Source of the DNA: an uncultured Oscillospiraceae bacterium
Lineage (GTDB): Bacteria > Bacillota > Clostridia > Oscillospirales > Acutalibacteraceae
Length of the DNA: 24,405 bases
Assembly (NCBI GenBank): GCA_959596515.1
Contig: CAUFXR010000031.1
Coordinates: forward strand, 1-24,405
Direction of reading: 5' to 3'
The notes under the pieces were generated by a model, which had not been told where the DNA came from, did no database searches, and was given only the letters and a program-made list of their open reading frames with translations. This document shows positions 1-6,290 of this stretch, in pieces. Made by a program: the position numbers and the translations under genes. Position 1 is the first letter of the stretch. Every line of letters starts with the position of its first letter.

Positions 1-61
1 TATGAACTCTTTTATTTCCCTAAACTGTTGCTCTTGATAGTATAATTCACCGTAAAATGTA

Positions 62-94
62 AAAGGAGTAAGGCTTATTGAGCCTTACTCCTTT
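62..94 (-). terminator. Intrinsic terminator of the abrB-type gene
   Basis: A perfect 14 bp inverted repeat (62-75 with 81-94) encloses a 5-base loop. It lies 17 bases downstream of the stop codon of the minus-strand AbrB-type gene. Read on the minus strand it ends in CTCCTTTT, so the U tract is short and partly inside the stem, but stem length and position fit termination of this single-gene transcript. Confidence 0.8.
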
Positions 95-110
95 ACTTTT
101 AAGAAAATTC

Positions 111-362
111 CTAATAATCGATATCCTTTTTTAAACGGTCAATACAGGCCTTACAAATGTTACGGCCCCGGTAGTTAATAACTTCTTTTGTGCTGTTGCA
201 GAAAATACAGGCAGGTTCATACTTTTTCAGGATAATAGTATTTCCTTCCGTGTAAATTTCCAGAGGGTCACGGTCGTTTAAATCCAGTGTGGCCCTGAGC
301 TCTTTGGGTAGTACAATACGTCCCAGGCCATCGATTCTTCTTACAATGCCAGTAGAAGTCAT
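111..362 (-). CDS. AbrB/SpoVT-type transition-state regulator with C-terminal zinc-ribbon-like tail
   Basis: This is an 83-residue DNA-binding regulator. Residues 3-48 carry the swapped-hairpin AbrB fold: STGIVRRIDGLGRIVLPKELR, then a DPLEIYTEGNTIILKKY strand. Bacillus AbrB has a different C-terminal dimerisation segment. Here residues 52-73 instead carry two CxxC pairs (Cys52/Cys55 and Cys70/Cys73), which suggests a bound zinc. The start at 362 is chosen because AGGAGG lies 10 bases upstream and the AbrB homology begins there; the longer open frame back to 464 would run into the promoter. The gene is monocistronic, with a consensus promoter and its own terminator. Family members repress post-exponential and sporulation genes, and divergent transcription from spmAB makes a sporulation link plausible. 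The targets are not visible here. Confidence 0.9.
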   Translation of the reverse strand: MTSTGIVRRIDGLGRIVLPKELRATLDLNDRDPLEIYTEGNTIILKKYEPACIFCNSTKEVINYRGRNICKACIDRLKKDIDY

Positions 363-455
363 AATGCAAACACCTCCTGCTTTACGCAATGCTTTCTCCA
401 TAATTTGCCAGGTCATTACATCCAAAAATGTTATTAATTGGAAAATTATGAGATA

Positions 456-484
456 ATTATACAATTAAACCAGAATTTTGTCAA
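456..484 (-). promoter_or_regulatory. Consensus sigma-A promoter of the abrB-type gene
   Basis: On the minus strand TTGACA (479-484) and TATAAT (456-461) are both perfect hexamers, separated by 17 bases. The predicted transcript starts near 449 and has a leader of about 85 bases before the ATG at 362. This predicts strong constitutive transcription unless repressed. Confidence 0.85.
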
Positions 485-578
485 TTCTTGAAGACCATAA
501 AATGGCAATATTTTCAATTCATTCATAACTCTCCCATTTCTTTTCATATGCATGATTGAGGAAAGGGGACAATTTATT

Positions 579-1169
579 ATGATGAATTTTATTTGGGGCG
601 GTTTGATACTGATCAGCATTTTGTGCGCTCTGGCTACGGGCCGCATGGGAGAGCTTTCTGCATCAGTACTTTCCGGAGCTGCGGATGCGGTGCAACTAGT
701 AATCTCTCTGTTGGGGATGATGTGCCTGTGGACCGGACTGATGAAGATCGCGGAAAAGGGCGGCTTGACGGCTATTTTAGCGAAACTGTTTTCTCCAGTA
801 ATGACCAGGTTGTTTCCTGAGTATAAGAAGGATAGTCCCGCGATCAAAGCGATTTGTATGAATATCACCGCAAATCTTCTGGGACTGGGAAACGCGGCCA
901 CGCCTATGGGAATCGCCGCCATGAAAGAAATGGCGAAGGCTCAGAAGTCTGAGCTTTCGTATACCGCGGATAACGGCATGGTGATGTTTGTGGTTATCAA
1001 TACAGCTTCGCTGCAATTGATTCCCACGATGATGTCGGCTTTGCGGGCGAGCCATGGCGCGGCCTCGCCTTTTGATGTCATGCCAGCAGTGTGGATCACC
1101 TCTGTGTGCGGTCTATGTGTAGGCGTGCTGATGGCGAAACTTTTGGAAAAGAGGGGGGACCATGGCTGA
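579..1169 (+). CDS. spmA: Spore maturation protein A
   Basis: This is a 196-residue polytopic membrane protein of the nucleoside-recognition (Gate) domain family. It opens with a hydrophobic segment (NFIWGGLILISILCALATG) and carries the family-typical stretches around LLGMMCLWTGLMKIAEKGGL and NLLGLGNAATPMGIAAMKEM. SpmA acts with SpmB in the developing spore, where the pair is needed for full core dehydration and heat resistance. The start at 579 is preferred over the upstream ATG at 552 because GAAAGGGG (561-568) is 10 bases ahead; ATG 582 directly follows and is nearly as good. The stop overlaps the spmB start by 8 bases, so the two are translationally coupled. I see no clear housekeeping promoter upstream, which would fit control by a sporulation sigma factor. 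Confidence 0.92.
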   Translation: MMNFIWGGLILISILCALATGRMGELSASVLSGAADAVQLVISLLGMMCLWTGLMKIAEKGGLTAILAKLFSPVMTRLFPEYKKDSPAIKAICMNITANLLGLGNAATPMGIAAMKEMAKAQKSELSYTADNGMVMFVVINTASLQLIPTMMSALRASHGAASPFDVMPAVWITSVCGLCVGVLMAKLLEKRGDHG

Positions 1170-1689
1170 GTTCGGCAATTACCTGATTCCCTGCGTGATC
1201 GGCCTAATTCTGATTTTTGGTTTCGTCCGCAGGGTTCCCTTGTTCGATACCTTTTTAGAAGGGGCAAAGGAGGGGGCAAAATCTACTTTTGGAATTATCC
1301 CGGCGTTGGTGGGATTGATTACGGCGGTGAGCATGTTAAAGGCCAGCGGCGCTTTGGATATGTTTACCTCGTTTCTCGCGCCTTTGGCGGAAAAAGTTGG
1401 CCTGCCACCTCAGGTAGTGCCATTGATGTTGTTGCGACCAATTTCCGGCAGCGGTTCTTTGGCGTTGGTAGATCAGATTTTTTCCTCATCCGGAGTGGAC
1501 AGCTTTGCGGGCCGGGTGGCGGCGGTAATGATGGGATCTACTGAGACGACATTTTACGCCATTGCCGTGTATTTTGGATCGATCAATATTAGAAAGACCC
1601 GTCATACCATTCCCAGCGCCCTGACCGCGGATTTTTCCAGCGTGGTTGCCGCTGTACTGACGGTGCGGTTATTATTTGGAGGCAGTTGA
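1162..1689 (+). CDS. spmB: Spore maturation protein B
   Basis: This 175-residue membrane protein is the partner of SpmA and has the same Gate-domain fold. Recognisable stretches are VPLFDTFLEGAKEG, LLRPISGSGSLAL and GSTETTFYAIAVYFGS, the last being the signature of SpmB-type proteins. It starts inside the end of spmA, with AGAGGGGGG of the spmA 3' end serving as ribosome-binding site (1150-1158). Length matches the family (about 175). Together with SpmA it acts in the spore membranes during core dehydration. No intrinsic terminator with a good U tract follows directly; the next structured element is the inverted repeat at 1832-1870. Confidence 0.93.
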   Translation: MAEFGNYLIPCVIGLILIFGFVRRVPLFDTFLEGAKEGAKSTFGIIPALVGLITAVSMLKASGALDMFTSFLAPLAEKVGLPPQVVPLMLLRPISGSGSLALVDQIFSSSGVDSFAGRVAAVMMGSTETTFYAIAVYFGSINIRKTRHTIPSALTADFSSVVAAVLTVRLLFGGS

Positions 1690-1831
1690 GAAAGGTAAGA
1701 AATTTTGCAGTGGCTTTTATGGTGGCGTTGTTTTTTTAGCGATTTGTAAGCTCTCGATAAGCAAAAAAGAGACTTAAAACGGTTGGATAAAACAAAAATT
1801 TTTTATGATGCTTTATGAATACTTATGAAAT

Positions 1832-1870
1832 ACGGCACAGGAATGGAAATTTTCCAAATTCCTGTGCCGT
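1832..1870. repeat. Long inverted repeat, possible bidirectional terminator
   Basis: ACGGCACAGGAAT (1832-1844) is perfectly complementary to ATTCCTGTGCCGT (1858-1870). Inside, GGAAA (1845-1849) can pair with TTTCC (1851-1855), extending the helix. It sits between the converging spmB and nrdG genes. Neither strand has a U tract right after the stem, so classical intrinsic termination is uncertain; transcript-end protection or a dispersed palindromic element are alternatives. Confidence 0.6.
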
Positions 1871-1945
1871 CTCATCATATACAGATTCATTAAAGAAAAA
1901 GGTTTCTGAGGAAATTTTAAAAATCTCCGGTGGGATACCTGTGAA

Positions 1946-2115
1946 TTTTAAAGTTACCGGCACTACCTTAATATACCCCCATAGCGCTTTAAAACTGTTT
2001 GAAATGTGTACTTTTTAAAGTTACCGGCACTACCTTAATATGCCCCCATAGCGCTTTAAAACCGTTTGGAATGAGGTGCTTTTTAAAGCTTCCGGCATTG
2101 CCCTAATATGCCCTG
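1946..2115. repeat. 67-68 bp tandem repeat, about 2.5 copies
   Basis: Copies run 1946-2012 (67 bp), 2013-2080 (68 bp) and a truncated third at 2081-2115. Each begins TTTTAAAGTTACCGGCACT or a close variant (third copy TTTTAAAGCTTCCGGCATT). The first two copies differ by only a few substitutions and one inserted base; the third is more diverged. The array is non-coding and lies 130 bases past the nrdG stop. Confidence 0.85.
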
Positions 2116-2244
2116 AGACTGGAACGCTACTGACCTTTGAAATATTTCAACAGAAATTCCATGGGAATGAAGACTTCAGTCCATAGTGCGGCGATGTTTC
2201 ATCATATTCAAACAGTTAGAAAGCCCAACAGAAATAAGAAAACT

Positions 2245-2787
2245 TCAGATGTCCTTGGGAAACTCGATGACGACTTCATCGTCAAAAGGCTTTTCCACAG
2301 CCCGACCCTGTTCCAGAGAGGCGCGGGGATCGATAATCCGCTGGTTTTTCGAGCCACGAAATTTTAGAAGCATAGATTTCTGCTCTAGGATAAAACGACC
2401 GTCTACTAATGTGTCTGTCTGTTCCAAAAGCCGCCGCCAGCCGGGATGGGTTTCCAAACCGTTTAGCAGCTCCTCTATGGTGTAACCGGTATAGGTGACG
2501 ACGTTTAACCCTAATTTGTGTGTCTCTTCCGCCAGATCTGCCATAGCCTCCGGCTGTACAAAGGGATCACCACCGGATAGGGTAATCCCTTTCAACAAAG
2601 GGTTTTTCTGAATTTCCGCCAGAAGATTTTCCGTAGTAGTATCATAACCGCCTTCGTAATCGTGGGTCTGGGGATTCTGACACCCGGGACAGTGATGTGG
2701 ACATCCCTGGCCAAATACCACGAAACGGATGCCGGGGCCATCCACAATGGATTCCTTGATAACGCCAGCGAGGCGAAGCTTACTCAT
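2245..2787 (-). CDS. nrdG: Anaerobic ribonucleotide reductase activating enzyme (radical SAM)
   Basis: This 180-residue radical-SAM enzyme uses a [4Fe-4S] cluster and S-adenosylmethionine to generate the glycyl radical on NrdD. The cluster motif is CPHHCPGC, with Cys29, Cys33 and Cys36 in the CxxxCxxC spacing. SGGDP at residues 71-75 is the SAM-binding glycine motif. GVIKESIVDGPGIRFVVFGQGC at the N terminus is typical of NrdG. A purine-rich site (AAAAGGCAGGA) lies about 10 bases upstream of the ATG. It is downstream of nrdD on the same strand but separated by 535 bases, an unusually large gap for this pair. The protein is soluble and works only in the absence of oxygen. Confidence 0.96.
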   Translation of the reverse strand: MSKLRLAGVIKESIVDGPGIRFVVFGQGCPHHCPGCQNPQTHDYEGGYDTTTENLLAEIQKNPLLKGITLSGGDPFVQPEAMADLAEETHKLGLNVVTYTGYTIEELLNGLETHPGWRRLLEQTDTLVDGRFILEQKSMLLKFRGSKNQRIIDPRASLEQGRAVEKPFDDEVVIEFPKDI

Positions 2788-3322
2788 AACCGTGATTCCT
2801 GCCTTTTCTTTAGGATTAAGGGGTAAAACGAAACCTTTTCGTTTCTTTACGGACGGTAAAATACATCACCATTCGGTGAGAGACAAACATGCCCAAAGAA
2901 GGACGGACAGGAATCACCTATCCGCCCTTCTTTTTATATCGGATCGTAATCCATTCGCCTGTTTGCGGCCATCCGTTTACTCTAACATAGCAGCCATCGC
3001 CTACCTTTGACGATGAACCTGATTCGCCTTCGGATTGCAGGCGTCCAGCATTTGTGATTTTAAGCCTGTTCCCGGATACCTATGTGAAAAATCAGGGGGC
3101 GTCGAGGAGAAATACTAAAAACCATTTAAAACTATTTTCAGTTGTTTAGGCTATCAAATGGCTGGATCAATCAAGAGGTCCCGTTGATGCGGAGATAATA
3201 GGCCAAACGATTTTAAATCTCGTATGAAAGCCAATTTTAAATTCAACGCGCAAAAGGAGAATCTAAGCCCACTGTGGCCCCTAAGAGATTGTGCGAAGTG
3301 AGTAAAATGTAAAAGATTTGAA
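2788..3322. other. Long non-coding gap between nrdD and nrdG
   Basis: No credible gene lies in these 535 bases. Structured elements are the long hairpin at 2895-2935, a small hairpin TCACC-ATTC-GGTGA (2866-2879) and an 8 bp inverted repeat AAACGAAA/TTTCGTTT (2826-2833 with 2837-2844). In the minus direction all three lie in the leader of nrdG. No consensus promoter for nrdG was found by eye. Confidence 0.6.
2895..2935 (+). terminator. Terminator-like hairpin in the nrdD-nrdG gap
   Basis: AAAGAAGG (2895-2902) pairs with CCTTCTTT (2926-2933). CGGA (2904-2907) pairs with TCCG (2921-2924), and AGG (2909-2911) with CCT (2917-2919), around a 5-base loop. Single mismatches separate the helices. The T run (2931-2935) is on the plus strand, although both flanking genes are on the minus strand. 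On the minus strand the hairpin lacks a U tract and may act as a processing site or block read-through. Confidence 0.5.
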
Positions 3323-5674
3323 TCAGACCTGCTCCATCGTGCCGCAGCCAGTGCCCAGGGAATGTTTTACCCGATCCCGGACTTCGGCTTTTTTCGCGTT
3401 GTTGAAGCGGTCTACCGTGCCTACCAAATAACCGGTGATGCGGCGAATCCTCTCGAAGTTTTCTTGACCATCATGTTCGGACCTGCCGCACAGAGGACAG
3501 GTATCCCCGATAATGCCAGTGTAACCGCAGACAGGGTCTCTATCCACAGGATGGTTAATAGAACCGTAGCCGACGCCGCTTTCCTTCATACAGCGTACCA
3601 CCTGCTCAAAAGCATCCAGGTTCTCGGTGGGATCCCCATCCAGTTCCACGTAGGAGATATGGCCTCCGTTGGTTAGGGCGTGGTAAGGGGCCTCCAGCTT
3701 GATTTTATCCCATGCGGAAATATCGTAATAAACCGGAATATGGAAAGAGTTGGTATAATATTCCCGGTCAGTGACACCAGGAATTTTCCCGAATTTTTCA
3801 GCGTCCATACGCACAAAACGGCCGGACAAACCCTCCGCTGGAGTAGCGATCAGAGAGAAATTCATGCCGTGTTTTTCCGTGGCCTGATCCATACGCCGGC
3901 GCATATAGCCTACGATTTCCAGACCCAGATTCTGAGCTTCCTTGCTTTCGCCGTGATGATAACCGGTCAGGGCTTTCAGGGTTTCCGCCAAACCAATAAA
4001 GCCCATGGTCAGAGTGCCGTGCTTCAGCACCTCCCGCACCTCGTCATCCGGCTTCAGGTTGTCGGAATCCAGCCAAATGCCCTGCTGCATCAGGAAAGGA
4101 TAGTTTCTGGCCTTTTTCTGGGCCTGCAGCTCAAAACGGTCTAAAAGCTGATCGATGACCAAGTCGATCTTCCGATCTAATTGCTCAAAGAAAAAGTCGA
4201 TGTTGTGGTTGCTGAGAATGGCCAGTCGGGGAAGGTTCACAGAGGTGAAGCTGAGGTTTCCTCTGCCGTTGACGATCTCTCTGGTGGGATCGTAGGAGTT
4301 GGCCATAACCCTGGTGCGGCATCCCATATAAGCCACCTCTGTTTCCGGATGACCTGGCTTATAGTATTGCAGGTTATAGGGAGCGTCAATAAAGGAGAAA
4401 TTAGGGAACAACCGCTTGGCACTGACGCGGCAAGCTAGTTTGAACAGATCATAGTTAGGTTCTCCGGGATTATAGTTAACGCCGTCCTTAACTTTGAAGA
4501 TGTGAATGGGGAAAATCGGAGTTTCACCGTTGCCCAGTCCGGCTTCTGTAGCCAATAGGACGTTTTTGATCACCATGCGGCCCTCAGGAGTGGTATCCAT
4601 TCCATAATTGATGGAACTGAAAGGAATCTGTGCGCCCGCCCTGGAGTGCATGGTATTCAGATTGTGGACAAAGGCCTCCATGGCCTGATAAGTAGCACGA
4701 TCGGTTTCTGTGCCAGCGTGCTTAAAAGCGAATTTTTGAATTTTCTTAGCATTTTCCGCGCCGAACTTGTCCGTGAGGATCTGGAGCTCTGCCTCCATGT
4801 AGGCTTCTCCATCCTCCAGCTTCGGAATGGCACCGCCGCTTTTTTCAGTAGCCGCCGCCATGATCTCTTTGGATAAGGCGCTGGCGTCTTCCGCGTCCTC
4901 TATAATCTCAATGGCCCGGGCCATATTTTGACGGTAAATTCTTTGATAGGTTTTGATAACGCCTTTAGCCATGGCATAATCAAAATTTGGAATGCTCTGT
5001 CCGCCGTGCTGATCGTTCTGGTTGGACTGGATGGCAATGCACGCCAAAGCCGAATAACTGGCGATGTCGTTAGGTTCTCTCAGAAAACCGTGGCCGGTGG
5101 AAAAACCGCCGGTAAACAGCTTGTCTAAATCAATTTGACAGCAGGTGGTCGTTAAGGTCAAAAAATCCAGATCGTGAATGTGGATGTCACCTTCCCGGTG
5201 AGCTTTTGCGTGGACCGGATCCAGAATGTACATCTCATAAAACTGCTTGGCACCCTCAGAACCATATTTCAACATGGTGCCCATAGCGGTATCACCGTCA
5301 ATATTGGCGTTTTCACGCTTGATATCATTGTCTTTGGCGGCTTTAAAGGTCAAATCCTCATATATTTTCATCAGGCGAGTGTTCATTTCACGGTGGCGGG
5401 TGCGGTCAGCGCGATAGAGGATGTATTCCTTCGCCGTGCGGGAGTGACCGCTTTCAATTAGGATGCGCTCCACCACGTCTTGGATATGCTCAACCGAAGG
5501 AGTAGAAATTTTCTCTTCCTTTTCAATGTAATCCACTACCTGTTGCGCCAGCTCTTCGGCTACCTCGTGGTTATGGCCACCGATCGCCTCAGCCGCCTTG
5601 TAAATGGCTGTGGAAATCTTCTCAATTTCGAAGGGAACCTCCCGCCCGTCTCTCTTAATAATACGCTCTATCAT
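3323..5674 (-). CDS. nrdD: Anaerobic (class III) ribonucleoside-triphosphate reductase
   Basis: This 783-residue glycyl-radical enzyme reduces ribonucleoside triphosphates to deoxyribonucleotides without oxygen. An ATP-cone (residues 1 to about 90, opening MIERIIKRDGREVPFEIEKI) gives allosteric control. Cys178/Cys179 (TTTCCQ) and Cys452 (MGCRTR) fall where the family's active-site cysteines lie. The radical glycine is Gly748 in RRITGYL, 35 residues from the C terminus. A C-terminal zinc site is seen as Cys716, Cys726 and Cys729, but the first pair reads DPVC, so the fourth ligand position is Asp713. The open frame extends to 5848. The start at 5674 is chosen because AAAGGAG lies 11 bases upstream, the ATP-cone begins there, and the promoter lies within the extension. 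NrdG at 2245-2787 is its activase. The promoter contains an NrdR-box-like sequence. Confidence 0.97.
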   Translation of the reverse strand: MIERIIKRDGREVPFEIEKISTAIYKAAEAIGGHNHEVAEELAQQVVDYIEKEEKISTPSVEHIQDVVERILIESGHSRTAKEYILYRADRTRHREMNTRLMKIYEDLTFKAAKDNDIKRENANIDGDTAMGTMLKYGSEGAKQFYEMYILDPVHAKAHREGDIHIHDLDFLTLTTTCCQIDLDKLFTGGFSTGHGFLREPNDIASYSALACIAIQSNQNDQHGGQSIPNFDYAMAKGVIKTYQRIYRQNMARAIEIIEDAEDASALSKEIMAAATEKSGGAIPKLEDGEAYMEAELQILTDKFGAENAKKIQKFAFKHAGTETDRATYQAMEAFVHNLNTMHSRAGAQIPFSSINYGMDTTPEGRMVIKNVLLATEAGLGNGETPIFPIHIFKVKDGVNYNPGEPNYDLFKLACRVSAKRLFPNFSFIDAPYNLQYYKPGHPETEVAYMGCRTRVMANSYDPTREIVNGRGNLSFTSVNLPRLAILSNHNIDFFFEQLDRKIDLVIDQLLDRFELQAQKKARNYPFLMQQGIWLDSDNLKPDDEVREVLKHGTLTMGFIGLAETLKALTGYHHGESKEAQNLGLEIVGYMRRRMDQATEKHGMNFSLIATPAEGLSGRFVRMDAEKFGKIPGVTDREYYTNSFHIPVYYDISAWDKIKLEAPYHALTNGGHISYVELDGDPTENLDAFEQVVRCMKESGVGYGSINHPVDRDPVCGYTGIIGDTCPLCGRSEHDGQENFERIRRITGYLVGTVDRFNNAKKAEVRDRVKHSLGTGCGTMEQV

Positions 5675-5740
5675 TTTTCTTCCGTCTCCTTTGACCACTT
5701 TTAATACCATATCTTGTGCTTTGTTTGAAATACATTCCTC

Positions 5741-5769
5741 ATTATAGACTAGATATAGGGTGCTGTCAA
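5741..5769 (-). promoter_or_regulatory. Consensus sigma-A promoter of nrdD
   Basis: On the minus strand TTGACA (5764-5769) and TATAAT (5741-5746) are perfect hexamers with a 17-base spacer. Transcription should start near 5734, giving a leader of about 60 bases to the nrdD ATG. The spacer is occupied by the NrdR-box-like sequence described separately. Confidence 0.88.
5746..5761. promoter_or_regulatory. NrdR-box-like operator inside the nrdD promoter
   Basis: AGACTAGATATAGGGT (plus strand) matches the NrdR-box consensus ACACTATATATAGTGT at 13 of 16 positions. It lies between the -35 and -10 hexamers of the nrdD promoter, where a bound repressor would block RNA polymerase. NrdR boxes usually come in pairs about three helical turns apart; no good second copy was seen at that spacing, which lowers confidence. 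Confidence 0.55.
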
Positions 5770-5793
5770 TAAGAGAAAAGAAGAATCGTAATT

Positions 5794-6174
5794 CTTTTTT
5801 ATAGCGTTCTGGGCTTTTACAAAACCTAAAATGACCTCTGGCCCTCAAAAAAATAAGGCTCAGTCAGCCCCAATACAGGCGGTGGATTTTATAGAGCACA
5901 AAGCTATTTTTTATAGCGCCCCGGATTCTCCCAAAGGCATCCGTGCCGCACAGCGCTCAAAAAAATAAGGCTCAGTCAGCCCAAACACAGGCGGTAGATT
6001 TTATAGAGCACAAAGCTATTTTTTATAGCGCCCCGGATTCTCCCAAAGGCATCCGTGCCGCACAGCGCTCAAAAAAATAAGGCTCAGTCAGCCCAAACAC
6101 AGGCGGTAGATTTTATAGAGCACAAAGCTATTTTTTATAGCGCCCCGGGGATAGCGCCCCGGGCTTTTGGAAAA
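5794..6174. repeat. 112 bp tandem repeat array, about 2.7 copies
   Basis: Full copies are 5844-5955 and 5956-6067, with a truncated third at 6068-6148. Copies 1 and 2 differ at three bases; copy 3 is identical to copy 2 over its 81 bases. Each unit carries three short inverted repeats: GGCT-CAGTC-AGCC, GCTAT-TTTTT-ATAGC and GGCA-TCCG-TGCC (absent from the truncated copy). The array is bracketed by related edges, ATAGCG....GGGCTTTT at 5801-5818 and at 6151-6168, and the right edge has a duplicated ATAGCGCCCCGGG. No coding frame spans it. It begins 25 bases behind the -35 of the nrdD promoter. Confidence 0.9.
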
Positions 6175-6290
6175 GCAAAACTTCTCACAGCGGTACCGAA
6201 TGGACGCCGGTCAAACGAACTGAATCGCTACTAAAAAAGAACAACTAGAGAAAGGGCGCTTAGGGTAGGGGAAAGAGACGATAAACGTTG

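Larger units (their letters stand above)
1690..2244. other. Gene-free stretch between convergent spmB and nrdG
   Basis: These 555 bases lie between converging genes and hold no convincing coding region. They contain a 13 bp perfect inverted repeat (1832-1870), a 67-68 bp tandem repeat (1946-2115) and a 14 bp perfect palindrome TTGAAATATTTCAA (2137-2150). The 67-residue open frame at 1815-2018 runs through both repeats and has no ribosome-binding site. Confidence 0.7.

Noticed and set aside
485..560. Sporulation sigma-E or sigma-G promoter ahead of spmA
   Set aside because: ATA- and CATA-like strings occur, but spacing does not fit the consensus well enough to call.
1815..2018. 67-codon plus-strand open frame
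   Set aside because: It runs through an inverted repeat and the first tandem-repeat copy, lacks a ribosome-binding site, and resembles no known family.
3001..3051. 16-codon minus-strand open frame between nrdD and nrdG
   Set aside because: It has no ribosome-binding site, is too short to judge, and has no recognisable motif.
3264..3282. B12-box-like GCCCACTGTGG near the 3' end of nrdD
   Set aside because: It lies downstream of nrdD, does not match the cobalamin riboswitch box exactly, and no surrounding aptamer helices were seen. It is a small hairpin.
5844..6148. CRISPR-like array
   Set aside because: Units are 112 bp and directly abutting, with no unique spacers and no cas genes nearby. 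It is a plain tandem repeat.
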